From the NCBI GenBank assembly GCA_022796795.1, contig JAAWJI010000010.1, positions 1 to 64,000 of the forward strand: a DNA stretch of 64,000 nucleotides, in the 5' to 3' direction. Made by a program: the position numbers and the translations under genes. Shown piece after piece: positions 45,194 through 54,791 of this stretch (position 1 is the first letter of the stretch; each line of letters opens with the position of its first letter). This DNA is from Lachnospiraceae bacterium. Lineage in GTDB: Bacteria > Bacillota > Clostridia > Lachnospirales > Lachnospiraceae. The notes below the pieces were generated by a model that saw only the letters and a list, made by a program, of their open reading frames with translations, had not been told where the DNA came from and did not search any database.

Positions 45194-45904
45194 ATGAAGA
45201 TTCCACAGCATGTGGCAATTATTTTGGATGGAAACGGGCGCTGGGCCAAAAAGAAAGGCATGCCCAGAAATTACGGTCATGTCCAGGGAAGTAAGACTGT
45301 GGAGAGGATCTGCGAGGACGCCTACCGCATGGGAATTCAATACCTGACTGTGTACGCTTTTTCCACAGAGAACTGGAAGCGGCCCCAGGATGAGGTAGAC
45401 GCCCTTATGGGACTCTTGCGCAATTATATGAAAACCTGTCTGAAGACAGCGGAGAAGAACCGGATGCGGGTGCGGGTCATCGGAGATGTGTCCGGACTGG
45501 ATCCGGATATTCGGCAGCGGATTCTGGAATTGGAGGAGGCCTCCAAAGACAACGACGGACTGCATTTTCAGATTGCCATTAACTATGGCGGACGGGATGA
45601 GATGGTGCGGGCCATGAGGCGCATGGCAGCGGATCAGGCGGCAGGTCTTTGGAACCCGGAGGATATTACAGAGGAGCGCTTTGCCTCCTACCTGGATACG
45701 GCGGGGATTCCGGATCCGGATCTTCTGATCCGGACCAGCGGAGAGCTGCGGTTGTCCAATTTCCTTCTGTGGCAGCTGGCCTATACGGAATTCTATATTA
45801 CGGATGTTTTGTGGCCGGATTTCACAAAAGCGGAATTGGAAAGGGCTATTGTGCAGTATAATAATAGAGACAGAAGATATGGCGGGGTAAAGGAGGAGGC
45901 GTAA
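45194..45904 (+). CDS. uppS: Isoprenyl transferase (undecaprenyl diphosphate synthase)
   Basis: Makes C55 undecaprenyl diphosphate, the carrier for peptidoglycan. 236 aa, cis-prenyltransferase fold with IILDGNGRWAKKKGMPRNYGH (Asp near 15), VYAFSTENWKRP and the late DLLIRTSGELRLSNFLLWQ. AGGGAGGT precedes the ATG. The stop TAA directly abuts the cdsA ATG. Confidence 0.97.
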   Translation: MKIPQHVAIILDGNGRWAKKKGMPRNYGHVQGSKTVERICEDAYRMGIQYLTVYAFSTENWKRPQDEVDALMGLLRNYMKTCLKTAEKNRMRVRVIGDVSGLDPDIRQRILELEEASKDNDGLHFQIAINYGGRDEMVRAMRRMAADQAAGLWNPEDITEERFASYLDTAGIPDPDLLIRTSGELRLSNFLLWQLAYTEFYITDVLWPDFTKAELERAIVQYNNRDRRYGGVKEEA

Positions 45905-46711
45905 ATGAAGGCGTTTATGACAAGACTGACCAGCGGAATTGTGCTGCTTGCCATGATTATTTCTGTGGGGCTCCTGGGAGGCTGGGTGCTCTTCGCCTTC
46001 ACGCTTACAATTTCCCTGATTGGGCTCTGGGAGTTCTGCCGGGTGTTTCATTTGGAGAAAAAAAGTCTGGGGCTTCTGGGCCTGCTTTTTACTGTCATAT
46101 ACTATCTGTGCGTGCGCAACCGGCATGTATCCATGGAGACGGGCATGGTAGTTCTTTTGTCCTATCTGATCTGCGCTATGGCGGTGTACGTGTTCACCTT
46201 TCCCAAGTATAAGACGGAGGAGATTATGGCAGCCGTATTCGGTATGTTTTATGTGACTGTCATGCTTTCCTTTATCTATCTGACCCGGGAGATACCCCTG
46301 GAAGGGGTGGAAGGAAAATTTTTATTCTTTCTTATTTTTATCTGCTCCTGGGGGTGCGATACCTGCGCCTACGCAGTGGGAATGCTGCTGGGACGCCATA
46401 AGCTGGCCCCGGTGTTAAGCCCAAAGAAATCCGTGGAGGGCGGCATTGGCGGCGTGGTTGGAGCGGCTCTTCTGGGATTTCTATATGGAAAATTTTTCAT
46501 GAGCCATGGGGGAGTCTGCGCCCTGATCTGCGCGGTGGGCGCCGTGGTGTCCCAGGTGGGAGATCTGGCGGCCTCGGCCATTAAGCGGAATCATGAGATC
46601 AAGGATTATGGAACCCTGATTCCGGGACACGGAGGAATTTTAGACCGCTTTGACAGCGTGATTTTTACGGCGCCTATTATCTATGTAATGGCTGTGCTTA
46701 TGATGCGGTAG
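45905..46711 (+). CDS. cdsA: Phosphatidate cytidylyltransferase
   Basis: Makes CDP-diacylglycerol for phospholipids. Polytopic membrane protein, 268 aa, with the C-terminal signature SAIKRNHEIKDYG...PGHGGILDRFDS. It starts one base after the uppS stop and is translationally coupled. In many Firmicutes dxr follows; here the next 180 bases (46712-46891) hold no gene and then rseP. Confidence 0.96.
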   Translation: MKAFMTRLTSGIVLLAMIISVGLLGGWVLFAFTLTISLIGLWEFCRVFHLEKKSLGLLGLLFTVIYYLCVRNRHVSMETGMVVLLSYLICAMAVYVFTFPKYKTEEIMAAVFGMFYVTVMLSFIYLTREIPLEGVEGKFLFFLIFICSWGCDTCAYAVGMLLGRHKLAPVLSPKKSVEGGIGGVVGAALLGFLYGKFFMSHGGVCALICAVGAVVSQVGDLAASAIKRNHEIKDYGTLIPGHGGILDRFDSVIFTAPIIYVMAVLMMR

Positions 46712-46891
46712 GCAATGCTGTGGAGAAATAAACAGATGATGCGGCAGGCAGTATTGTGGCGGAAAGGCTCAGCGGTTATGCGGCCCAAGAGATAGAAACG
46801 GGTGATGGGGCAGGATGAAAGCTGCGGGCAGAACACAAAAGGTTGAACAAAAAGCGGCAAATCTATGAAATGATTGAGAGCAGGTGGTAAA

Positions 46892-47989
46892 TTGCGTATT
46901 ATAATAGCGCTGTTAATTTTCAGTTTGTTAATCATCGTACATGAGTTGGGACATTTTCTGCTGGCCAAGCGGGGCGGTATTCGGGTCAATGAGTTTTCCC
47001 TGGGCATGGGACCTCGTCTTTTAAGCAAGCAGCTGGGAGAAACCCGATACTCCCTGAAGCTTTTTCCCTTCGGGGGATCCTGTATGATGGAGGGAGAGGA
47101 CGGACTTTACGAGGAGGAGACTTTGGAGGAGACAGGAGATTCCCGCGAAGACAGGAGAGAAGAGTCCCAGAGGAAGCTGCCCTCCTATTCCTTTGGAGCA
47201 AAATCAGTTTGGGTGCGGATTTCTGTGGTGGCGGCCGGCCCTGTTTTCAATTTTATTCTGGCTTTTTTGCTGGCCCTGTTTATTATTGGGAGTATCGGCT
47301 ATGACGAGCCTCGGGTTCAGGGTGTGGCGGAAGGATTTCCAGCCCAGGAGGCAGGAATTCAGCCGGGAGATAAGATTATCAAGATGAATCATACCAGGAT
47401 TCATGTCTACCGGGAAGTCAGCATGTATGTGCAAACGCACCAGCAGGAGACCGTGAACGTGGTTTATGAGCGGGATGGAGAGCGCTACAGCGTGACTCTG
47501 GAGCCTAAGCAGGCGGAGGACGGTCAGTATTATCTGGGCTTCAAGGGAGGCGGCGTCCAGGTCAGGGGCGGTATCCTGAAAACGCTGGAATACAGCCTCT
47601 ATGAGGTAAAATATTGGATTTCCCTTACCATTCAAAGTTTAGGGATGCTGATCCAGGGCCAGGTGGGAGCGGATGAGGTGTCGGGACCAGTGGGGATTGT
47701 CAATGCTATTGGGGAGTCCTACGAGACCAGCAGGCAGGACGGTTTCTTTTATGTTTTGCTGAGTATGGCCTATATGTCCCTGTTGCTGACCGCCAATCTG
47801 GGCGTGATGAATTTGCTGCCTATTCCGGCTCTGGACGGAGGTCGGCTGGTGTTCCTTTTTCTGGAGGCTATTCGCGGCAAGGCTGTGGATCCGGAGAAAG
47901 AGGGCATGGTTCATTTTGCAGGCCTTATGGTGCTTATGGCCGTAATGGTGCTTGTGTTATTTAATGATGTGAGACAGATTTTCTTTTAG
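46892..47989 (+). CDS. rseP: RseP/RasP-type site-2 metalloprotease
   Basis: Intramembrane zinc protease that cleaves anti-sigma factors and signal-peptide remnants. HELGHF in the first membrane segment (about 18-23) is the HExxH site; the third ligand motif is NLLPIPALDGGRLVF near 307-321. A PDZ domain lies between (about 135-215; QPGDKIIKMN). The start is taken as TTG 46892, five bases after AGGTGG, because the protein then begins right at the first helix. About 365 aa. It lies where cdsA-dxr-rseP is usual, but without dxr. Confidence 0.92.
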   Translation: MRIIIALLIFSLLIIVHELGHFLLAKRGGIRVNEFSLGMGPRLLSKQLGETRYSLKLFPFGGSCMMEGEDGLYEEETLEETGDSREDRREESQRKLPSYSFGAKSVWVRISVVAAGPVFNFILAFLLALFIIGSIGYDEPRVQGVAEGFPAQEAGIQPGDKIIKMNHTRIHVYREVSMYVQTHQQETVNVVYERDGERYSVTLEPKQAEDGQYYLGFKGGGVQVRGGILKTLEYSLYEVKYWISLTIQSLGMLIQGQVGADEVSGPVGIVNAIGESYETSRQDGFFYVLLSMAYMSLLLTANLGVMNLLPIPALDGGRLVFLFLEAIRGKAVDPEKEGMVHFAGLMVLMAVMVLVLFNDVRQIFF

Positions 47990-48010
47990 ACAAAGGAGAA
48001 GTGAGAGGCT

Positions 48011-49108
48011 ATGAAATTAGGAATCGTGGGTCTTCCCAATGTGGGAAAGAGCACCCTGTTTAATTCGCTGACAAAGGCAGGCGCAGAGTCTGCCAATTAT
48101 CCATTCTGCACCATTGATCCCAATGTGGGCGTGGTGGCCGTGCCAGACGAGCGGCTGGGGCTTTTGGCAGACCTGTATCACTCGGCCAAGGTGACGCCGG
48201 CCGTCATTGAGTTTGTGGATATTGCAGGGCTGGTAAAGGGCGCCTCTAAGGGCGAGGGTCTGGGTAATCAGTTCCTGGCAAATATCCGGGAGGTGGATGC
48301 CATTATCCACGTGGTACGCTGCTTTGAGGATGCTAATATTATCCATGTGGACGGCAGCATTGATCCGGTGCGGGATATTGAGACTATTAATCTGGAGCTG
48401 ATTTTTTCCGATCTGGAGATTCTGGAGCGCCGGATTGCCAAGACGGCAAGAGGGGCCCGGAACGACAAGACGCTGGCTAAGGAGCTGGAGCTGTTAAACC
48501 GTTTGAAGACCTTTCTGGAGGATGGAAACCTGGCGGCTAACTATGTGACCGAGGACGAGGATGAACTGGGCTGGCTTGGAGAATATAACCTTTTGACGGC
48601 AAAGCCTGTGATTTTTGCGGCCAACGTGACTGAGGACGATCTGCCGGACGACGGGGCTTCGAATACCTGCGTACAGGCGGTGCGCAAGCTGGCGGGAGAC
48701 AGCGGCAGCGAGGTGTTTGTGATCTGTGCCCAGATCGAGCAGGAGATCGCAGAGCTGGACGAGGAGGAAAAGGCCATGTTCCTGGAGGATCTGGGCTTAA
48801 AGGAATCTGGGCTTGAGAAACTTATTAAGGCCAGCTATAGTCTTTTGGGGCTCATCAGCTACCTGACCGCCGGGGAGACAGAGACCCGGGCCTGGACCAT
48901 CCGCAAGGGCACCAAGGCCCCCCAGGCAGCGGGCAAGATTCACTCGGATTTTGAGCGGGGCTTTATCCGGGCCGAGGTGGTGAATTATCAGGATCTTCTG
49001 GACTGCGGCGCCTACGCGGCTGCCAAGGAAAAGGGGCTGGTAGGCCTGGAAGGCAAGGAATACGTGGTAAAGGACGGCGATGTGATCCTGTTCCGATTTA
49101 ACGTATAG
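48011..49108 (+). CDS. ychF: Redox-regulated ATPase YchF
   Basis: Obg-family P-loop protein that prefers ATP and binds the ribosome. 365 aa, with the Walker A GLPNVGKSTLFNSLTKA (about 6-22), DIAGLVKGASKGEGLGNQFL, a coiled-coil insert and a C-terminal TGS domain ending KDGDVILFRFNV. The usual G4 motif is replaced, as in the family. It follows rseP by 21 bases. Confidence 0.96.
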   Translation: MKLGIVGLPNVGKSTLFNSLTKAGAESANYPFCTIDPNVGVVAVPDERLGLLADLYHSAKVTPAVIEFVDIAGLVKGASKGEGLGNQFLANIREVDAIIHVVRCFEDANIIHVDGSIDPVRDIETINLELIFSDLEILERRIAKTARGARNDKTLAKELELLNRLKTFLEDGNLAANYVTEDEDELGWLGEYNLLTAKPVIFAANVTEDDLPDDGASNTCVQAVRKLAGDSGSEVFVICAQIEQEIAELDEEEKAMFLEDLGLKESGLEKLIKASYSLLGLISYLTAGETETRAWTIRKGTKAPQAAGKIHSDFERGFIRAEVVNYQDLLDCGAYAAAKEKGLVGLEGKEYVVKDGDVILFRFNV

Positions 49109-49181
49109 GAGGCACGAGGGTGAAAAGATTTGTCAAAACTTTCAAAGCTTGTTTGCGCCTTGGAAAGGAATGTTAAAAATT

Positions 49182-50099
49182 ATGGAAGATCAAATTATCT
49201 TTCCCCATCTGGGAATTACTCTGGAGCATGTGGGAAAGTCTATCTCTGTTTTCGGCATTGAGATTGCCTATTACGGAATCATCATTGCCCTGGGGATTCT
49301 CACAGGCTTTCTGCTGGCCCAGTGGATTGCCAGGCGGACCGGACAGGATCCGGAGGTGTATCTGGATCTGATTCTTTACGCCGTATTTTTCGCCATTGTG
49401 GGGGCCCGGCTTTACTATGTGATTTTTTCCTGGGACATGTTCCGGGATGACCTGTTATCCATCTTTAACCTGCGAAATGGGGGACTGGCCATCTACGGCG
49501 GAGTCATAGGGGCGGTGCTGACTGTGTACGTGTTCAGCAAAAAGAGAAAACTGTCCTTTCCTCTCATGCTGGATACGGGCGGGCCGGGGCTTATTGCCGG
49601 GCAAATCATTGGCCGTTGGGGAAACTTTTTCAATCGGGAGGCTTTTGGTGATTACACAGACGGCCTGTTTGCCATGCAGCTGCCGGTGTCTCAGGTCCGA
49701 TCCTGGGATATTACGGAGAATCTGCGGCAGCATATTCAGGTGATCGGGGGCACGGAATTTATTCAGGTTCACCCTACTTTCCTCTACGAGGGCATGTGGA
49801 ACCTGTGTATTCTGATTTTTATGCTCTGGTACTGGAAGCGGAAAAAATTTAACGGAGAGATTTTCTGCATTTATCTGGCAGGCTATGGACTGGGACGGTT
49901 CTGGATTGAGGGCCTGCGGACAGACCCGCTTTTGCTGCCGGGGATCGGGATTCCTGTATCCCAGGTGCTGGCATTGGCGCTGTTTTTAATTATGGGCGGA
50001 TATATTTTGTACCGGCATATGAAGCTTAGAAGAGGCGGAAATAGGGAAGTAGTCATGACGGAGGAGAAGCAGGAGGCTTCCGGGAAAAGCCAGGAATGA
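49182..50099 (+). CDS. lgt: Prolipoprotein diacylglyceryl transferase
   Basis: Attaches diacylglycerol to the lipobox Cys of prelipoproteins such as the DctP proteins in this window. Seven-helix membrane protein, about 305 aa, with the signature GRWGNFFNREAFG (about 146-158) and GGLAIYGGVIG. The late GRFWIEGLRTDPL has the essential Arg. ATG 49182 (MEDQIIFPHLG) is chosen; ATG 49170 abuts the ribosome binding site. An acidic tail follows the last helix. Confidence 0.95.
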   Translation: MEDQIIFPHLGITLEHVGKSISVFGIEIAYYGIIIALGILTGFLLAQWIARRTGQDPEVYLDLILYAVFFAIVGARLYYVIFSWDMFRDDLLSIFNLRNGGLAIYGGVIGAVLTVYVFSKKRKLSFPLMLDTGGPGLIAGQIIGRWGNFFNREAFGDYTDGLFAMQLPVSQVRSWDITENLRQHIQVIGGTEFIQVHPTFLYEGMWNLCILIFMLWYWKRKKFNGEIFCIYLAGYGLGRFWIEGLRTDPLLLPGIGIPVSQVLALALFLIMGGYILYRHMKLRRGGNREVVMTEEKQEASGKSQE

Positions 50100-50141
50100 C
50101 AGAAAAGAGGGGCGGCAAAAGATAAGAGAAAGGATGAGAGA

Positions 50142-51593
50142 ATGAAAAAGGGATTGCGCCGGGCGGCATTTGCATTATTGCTGGCAGTGCTTTACCTGAT
50201 CTTGGGGGCGATCGCCCCCTTTTGTGTATATGCAAAGGTGAGTGAGGAAACCCAGCGGCAGGTGAAGGACAAGCTTGACCAGGAGGAGGAGCGGCTGGCG
50301 ACTGGGGGAAGCTCTCCGGACCGGGTTATGCTGCTGGAGACAAATATGAGCGCCTGGGAGGAGCGGATTCGTCTGCTGAACCAGGCCCAGGAGCGGATTA
50401 TTCTCTCTACCTTTGACATGCGAGACGGAGAGAGCACCCGGGATATCTTGTCTCTTCTGCTCCACAAGGCAGAGGAAGGAGTGCAGGTGCAGATCCTGGT
50501 GGACGGTATCAGCGGCGCTGTTCGCATGGAGGGGGAGCCCCTGTTTTACGCCCTTTCCAGCCATCCCCAGGTGGAAATCCGGCTCTACAATAAACTGAAT
50601 CTTTTGACACCCTGGAAAACCCAGGGACGGATGCACGACAAATATGTGATTGTGGATGACCTGGCCTATATCCTGGGCGGGCGCAATACCTTTGACTATT
50701 TCATCGGCATGTATCCCACCAACAGCAGAAGCTTGGACCGGGAAGTATTGGTCTATCGTGGGCCCCAGGAGGATGGGGAGGAGCAGGAGAGCTCCCTTTT
50801 TGCCCTGGAGGCATATTTTACTGGGGTGTGGAACCAGAAGGACTGCAGGGTTTTTCACGGGGAGGAGTCCCTGGCAGAAAAGAAAAGGGTAGCCCAGGAG
50901 ATTGAGAATTTAAAGGAACGCTACGAGATGCTTAAGGCGGAAAACCCCGAGCTTTTTGAGAAGCCGGACTATGAGAGCCGAACCTATGAGACCCGGGGGA
51001 TTTCCCTGATTTCCAATCCCACCGGGATTTACGGGAAGGAGCCGGTGGTATTCTACGAGCTCACAGAGCGCATGAAGCGGGCAAAGGAGCAGGTGATCCT
51101 GCACACCCCTTACGCGGTCTGCAACGCTTACATGAGGGAGGCCCTGGCACAGGCAAATACCCAAGGTCCCGGCATTACCATGATGCTCAATTCCGTGGAG
51201 AATGGCGACAACTTCATGGCTTCCAGCGACTATGTATATCACAAAAAGGAGATTTTGAAAACAGGAATCCGCCTGCTGGAGTATGACGGGGGAACCTCCT
51301 ATCACGGAAAATCCATGGTGTTGGATAGCAAAACTGTGTTTGTAGGCTCCTACAACCTGGATCTGCGCAGCAGCTATGTGGATACGGAGCTCATGCTGGC
51401 TATTGAAAGCGAGGAATTGGCGGAAGAATTGCTGGGCTATATGGAGACGTATCATCAGGACTGCCGCCAGATCACCTCCGACGGGGAGGCAATTCTGCCA
51501 GAGGGAAGAAAAGCCCAGACCGCCCCTTTGTGGAAGCGGGCTGCCTGGCGTGTAGTGGGACTGATCATGCAGCCGTTTCGGTATCTGGTGTAG
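50142..51593 (+). CDS. Phospholipase D-like protein, membrane-anchored
   Basis: 483-aa protein with a signal/anchor helix (about 8-30) and two PLD-like (HKD) motifs: MHDKYVIVD (about 165) and YHGKSMVLD (about 387), each followed by Asn/Gly-rich segments (GGRNTFDY and GSYNLDLRSS). This arrangement is like cardiolipin synthase but with a single anchor and an outward-facing catalytic part. It may make cardiolipin or transfer other phosphatidyl groups. It follows lgt by 42 bases and its own ribosome binding site is fair. Confidence 0.88.
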   Translation: MKKGLRRAAFALLLAVLYLILGAIAPFCVYAKVSEETQRQVKDKLDQEEERLATGGSSPDRVMLLETNMSAWEERIRLLNQAQERIILSTFDMRDGESTRDILSLLLHKAEEGVQVQILVDGISGAVRMEGEPLFYALSSHPQVEIRLYNKLNLLTPWKTQGRMHDKYVIVDDLAYILGGRNTFDYFIGMYPTNSRSLDREVLVYRGPQEDGEEQESSLFALEAYFTGVWNQKDCRVFHGEESLAEKKRVAQEIENLKERYEMLKAENPELFEKPDYESRTYETRGISLISNPTGIYGKEPVVFYELTERMKRAKEQVILHTPYAVCNAYMREALAQANTQGPGITMMLNSVENGDNFMASSDYVYHKKEILKTGIRLLEYDGGTSYHGKSMVLDSKTVFVGSYNLDLRSSYVDTELMLAIESEELAEELLGYMETYHQDCRQITSDGEAILPEGRKAQTAPLWKRAAWRVVGLIMQPFRYLV

Positions 51594-51637
51594 CCCAATG
51601 ACAAACCTGCTGCGTTGTGTTCTTTTTCACAGAGAAA

Positions 51638-51686
51638 CCCCTCCATGTACAAGGGATTCTTCTGTGTACTAGGGGACACGGAGGGG
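51638..51686 (+). promoter_or_regulatory. Imperfect inverted repeat before the lysR gene
   Basis: CCCCTCC (51638-51644) pairs with GGAGGGG (51680-51686), enclosing two near-repeats of GTAC-x-AGGG. It could be a LysR autoregulatory site or a weak terminator of the preceding gene. Confidence 0.35.
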
Positions 51687-51708
51687 ATAGAAAGAGGAGA
51701 ACAGGACC

Positions 51709-52599
51709 ATGACACTTGCTCAGATATCGTATTTTGTGAAGGTGGCGGAGCTGGGGCATCTCACCCAGGCTGCCGGGGAGTTTATGATCGCTCAGCCCAG
51801 CCTGACACAGGCTATCCGCAAGCTGGAGGAGGAGATGGGATTTCCGCTGTTTGAGAAGGCTGGAAGACGTCTCATTCTCAGCAGGGAGGGGAGCGAATTT
51901 TTTCCCTATGCAAAAAGGATTGTGGAGTCCCACGAGATGGCCTCCCGGGCTGCGCACCACATTTATGAGGAAAACAGGGGGGTGATCCGGTTTGCCCACA
52001 CCGAGCCCATGCCCAAAGCATATATTCCCAATCTGATCTTTCACTTTTTGGAGAGAGAGGAGAACAGAGGGGTACGGATCGAGTCTGATGTGGTGGGCAC
52101 AGCGAAGGTTTTTCGGGAGCTCCGCAGCGACGAGATCGACTTTGGCTTCTGTTCAAAGGGGGCCGGGGAGACCGACGATCTGATCCTGTATCCGCTCTTT
52201 CGACAGCCCATGGTGCTGATTGTGGCACGGAACGATCCCCTGTGCAGTCTGAAATATGTGGAGCCCGAGGATCTGGTCAAAAGACCCTGCGTGTCCTACG
52301 GCGTCAATTCCGTCATGTATCATCAGATTCAGGAATTCTGGAAGGAACAGGGGCTGGAGCCGGATGTACGCTATCGCTCGTCTGCAGTGGGCATCGGGGG
52401 AATGGTTGCCAGGGGCCTGGGGTGGGCCTTTGTGGCTCTGACGGATGAGATACAGAACGAGGATGTTGCAGTGATTCCCATGCCGAAATTAAAGATGGAG
52501 CGCACCATGTTTCTGGCCATGCGCGCGGACCGCAGGCATGGTCCTACGGCGGAACGGTTTCTGAAATTTGTGCTGTCCTACAGCAAACAGTTCCAATGA
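51709..52599 (+). CDS. LysR-family transcriptional regulator
   Basis: 296-aa LysR-type regulator. N-terminal winged helix (about 1-60; AAGEFMIAQPSLTQAIRKLEE) and a C-terminal periplasmic-binding-like effector domain. ATG 51709 has GAGGAG upstream. It precedes the orphan dctP and aldolase genes in the same direction and may regulate them; LysR genes more often sit divergent from their targets, so this is a guess. Confidence 0.93.
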   Translation: MTLAQISYFVKVAELGHLTQAAGEFMIAQPSLTQAIRKLEEEMGFPLFEKAGRRLILSREGSEFFPYAKRIVESHEMASRAAHHIYEENRGVIRFAHTEPMPKAYIPNLIFHFLEREENRGVRIESDVVGTAKVFRELRSDEIDFGFCSKGAGETDDLILYPLFRQPMVLIVARNDPLCSLKYVEPEDLVKRPCVSYGVNSVMYHQIQEFWKEQGLEPDVRYRSSAVGIGGMVARGLGWAFVALTDEIQNEDVAVIPMPKLKMERTMFLAMRADRRHGPTAERFLKFVLSYSKQFQ

Positions 52600-52628
52600 C
52601 AATTAGGAATCCGTTGTATTATGAATAT

Positions 52629-52672
52629 GCTCATCAGATGGTTTGAAAAGACTGTCTGATGAGCTGTTTTTT
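52629..52672 (+). terminator. Terminator after lysR
   Basis: GCTCATCAGA (52629-52638) pairs perfectly with TCTGATGAGC (52655-52664), then TG and six T. Confidence 0.92.
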
Positions 52673-52752
52673 ATTGATCTATTGCATAATTCATAGGTAA
52701 AATCTATGAAAAATTCAATTAATTAGTATTAGACGCTATATATTTATGATTA

Positions 52753-52771
52753 TATAATATTGTCATACACA
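52753..52771 (+). promoter_or_regulatory. -10 box and degenerate operator before the orphan dctP
   Basis: TATAAT at 52753-52758 (a poor -35, TTAGAC, lies 18 bases before) followed by ATTGT-CAT-ACACA at 52759-52771. ATTGTCATACA is the exact reverse complement of part of the operator at 27389-27403. Weaker than the other three copies. Confidence 0.45.
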
Positions 52772-52811
52772 AACATACTATAAATAGGCAAATTTAGAAA
52801 GGAGCCGAAAT

Positions 52812-53888
52812 ATGAAAAAGATACTTACGATCCTATTGACCATGGGACTGTTTTTAGTCCTGGGAGTCTGCGGCGGCTGCGGCGCTTCCACGAAAGAACC
52901 TCCTGCTGAAGAAGCCCCTAATGAGGAACCCCCTGCTGCGGAAGCCCCTGGGGAAGAAACACCTGGGGAAGAAATTGTTCTGAGATTTTCTACCGCTGCC
53001 ACTCCTGGTTCTACCACTGTGGATGCCATGGAGGTTTTTAAGAAAGCCATTGAGGAAAGCACCAACGGGCAGATCCAGATTGAAATCTATCATTCCTCCT
53101 CTTTGTTTGCGCAGGATGCCGAAATGGAAGCGGTTATCAATGGCAATCTGGATATGGCAACAGGAGGCGACAGCTGGCTGTCACCTTATTACCCTAGCCT
53201 GTCCATGTTCTCTGCCGCTTATTTCATTGAAAGTGTGGAACATATGAATGCCGTTCTGAATGGTGAAATTGGAGACAACCTGTTTGCTGATGTTGGGGAA
53301 CAAATAGGAGCGCTGCCTCTGGGAGCCTGGTATGACGGAGCAAGAACGGTAAGCCTGCGTTTTGCAGAGCCCCAGATTAAGACTCCCAATGATCTAAAAG
53401 GCGTAATTCTGCGTATGCCGAATTCTGACTCCTGGCTGTTTATGGGGGAAGCTTTAGGTGCAAATCCCACTCCTCTGGCGTTTGCGGAACTGTACACCTC
53501 TCTCAATACCGGTGCGATTGATGCCCAGGACAATCCGCTTCCAAACCTGGAATCCAGCAAATGTTACGAGGTTACCAAGCAGATTAGTCTGACCAATCAT
53601 CTGATTGGCAGCGTTTGGCCTGTGATTAATAAAGCGAAGTGGGATTCTTTGGGCGCTGACCTGCAGGACAAGATGATCGAAGCCCTTGATGAGGCCGGCG
53701 ATTATATGGAGACCACCAATCTGGAAAAAGAAGCAAGACTCCTTGAATTTTTTGAAAGCGAGGGCATTGTCATTGTGGAACCTGATAAGCAGACTTTCAT
53801 CGACTATGTGGAAGAAAAATATTTGAACAGTGAGCTTGTCAAAACCTGGGACATGGATCTGTATGAGAAAGTGAAAAATATGGCCTGA
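52812..53888 (+). CDS. Orphan TRAP substrate-binding lipoprotein (DctP family)
   Basis: 358-aa DctP-type receptor. Lipoprotein signal with the Cys in VCGGC (about 20-23), followed by an unusual acidic, Pro-rich linker (EPPAEEAPNEEPPAAEAPGE, about 29-48). The receptor domain shows the conserved DLKGVILRMPNSDSW segment (about 195-209), where the substrate Arg normally lies. No dctQ or dctM gene follows: the next gene is an aldolase. It may use another permease, such as the one at 30.6-32.4 kb, or be a remnant of a larger cluster. Confidence 0.9.
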   Translation: MKKILTILLTMGLFLVLGVCGGCGASTKEPPAEEAPNEEPPAAEAPGEETPGEEIVLRFSTAATPGSTTVDAMEVFKKAIEESTNGQIQIEIYHSSSLFAQDAEMEAVINGNLDMATGGDSWLSPYYPSLSMFSAAYFIESVEHMNAVLNGEIGDNLFADVGEQIGALPLGAWYDGARTVSLRFAEPQIKTPNDLKGVILRMPNSDSWLFMGEALGANPTPLAFAELYTSLNTGAIDAQDNPLPNLESSKCYEVTKQISLTNHLIGSVWPVINKAKWDSLGADLQDKMIEALDEAGDYMETTNLEKEARLLEFFESEGIVIVEPDKQTFIDYVEEKYLNSELVKTWDMDLYEKVKNMA

Positions 53889-53903
53889 TGAAAAATGATA
53901 TGG

Positions 53904-53936
53904 AGGCTGTATGCGTTTCGCGTACAGCCTTTCGCT
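53904..53936 (+). terminator. Hairpin after the orphan dctP
   Basis: AGGCTGTA (53904-53911) pairs with TACAGCCT (53923-53930), tail TTTCGCTT. Partial terminator between dctP and the aldolase gene. Confidence 0.6.
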
Positions 53937-53975
53937 TAAAAAGAGAGGATATTGTCACAGATGGAGGATGGGAAA

Positions 53976-54791
53976 ATGGGAATTGACGAATTAAAAGCAA
54001 AATTGGAAAAAAGGGAAAAGATATATTCCACGGTTCTGGGAGAAGTAAAGTCCACGGTTCTGCCTGAAATATACAAGTCCACAGGAATTGATTTTTTTGT
54101 CCTAGACATGGAACACGGCCCTTTTTCTCCGGAAAACAGTAGTGACCTGATTCAAAAGTGTAATTCTGTTGAACTGCCCGTGATAGTCAGAGTGCAGGAT
54201 TGCGAATATTATTGCATTTCCAAGCCTCTGGACAGGGGCGCAGACGGGATTATGATCCCCAATGTAAAGAGCATGGAGCAGGTAGAAAAAGCCATCCAAT
54301 GTATGCGCCTAGCTCCTGTCGGCGGTAAGGGGTATGGGGGCCGCGCACAGCTGCGCAAGGGGGAAATTCTGGAAGACTTTAACAAAAACCGTTTGCTGTT
54401 CCTGCAGATCGAATCCAGAATTGGAACTGATAATCTGGATGAAATGCTGACCAGATATGGGGATGAGATCGCCGGCGTGATCATTGGCCCCTATGATATG
54501 GCGGTATCTCTCGGCTGCGGACTTGATATTCATGCCGAAGCCATGACGGAGAATATTGGTAGAACGATTACCATCTGTAAGAAACATTCCAAATCCATTG
54601 GAATGTGGATGGAAAATGATGCGATTGCTGAGAAGTGGTTCCGGGCGGGGATGAATACTTTCTGGTATGGTACGGATATTACCATGTTGACTACCGAATT
54701 AACCCGTGCGAAGGCATTTATTGGTCTTGGATGTGACGGATGGAAAGCTGGGGGCCGGCGCCACAGGGTATGTGTATTTTGTGGATTTTGA
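53976..54791 (+). CDS. HpcH/HpaI-family aldolase, C-terminus altered
   Basis: Metal-dependent class II aldolase or lyase acting on 2-keto acid compounds. Typical segments are FFVLDMEHGPFS (about 34-45, Glu/His), VRVQDCEYYCISK, DRGADGIMIPNV, QIESRIGTDNLDEML and GPYDMAVSLG. ATG 53976 is chosen because GGAGG is nine bases upstream. The family pattern ends near TDITMLTTELTRAKAFIG; the last 20 or so residues (CDGWKAGGRRHRVCVFCGF) are unlike the family and overlap a better coding stretch in another frame. The gene may therefore be truncated by a deletion. Confidence 0.85.
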   Translation: MGIDELKAKLEKREKIYSTVLGEVKSTVLPEIYKSTGIDFFVLDMEHGPFSPENSSDLIQKCNSVELPVIVRVQDCEYYCISKPLDRGADGIMIPNVKSMEQVEKAIQCMRLAPVGGKGYGGRAQLRKGEILEDFNKNRLLFLQIESRIGTDNLDEMLTRYGDEIAGVIIGPYDMAVSLGCGLDIHAEAMTENIGRTITICKKHSKSIGMWMENDAIAEKWFRAGMNTFWYGTDITMLTTELTRAKAFIGLGCDGWKAGGRRHRVCVFCGF

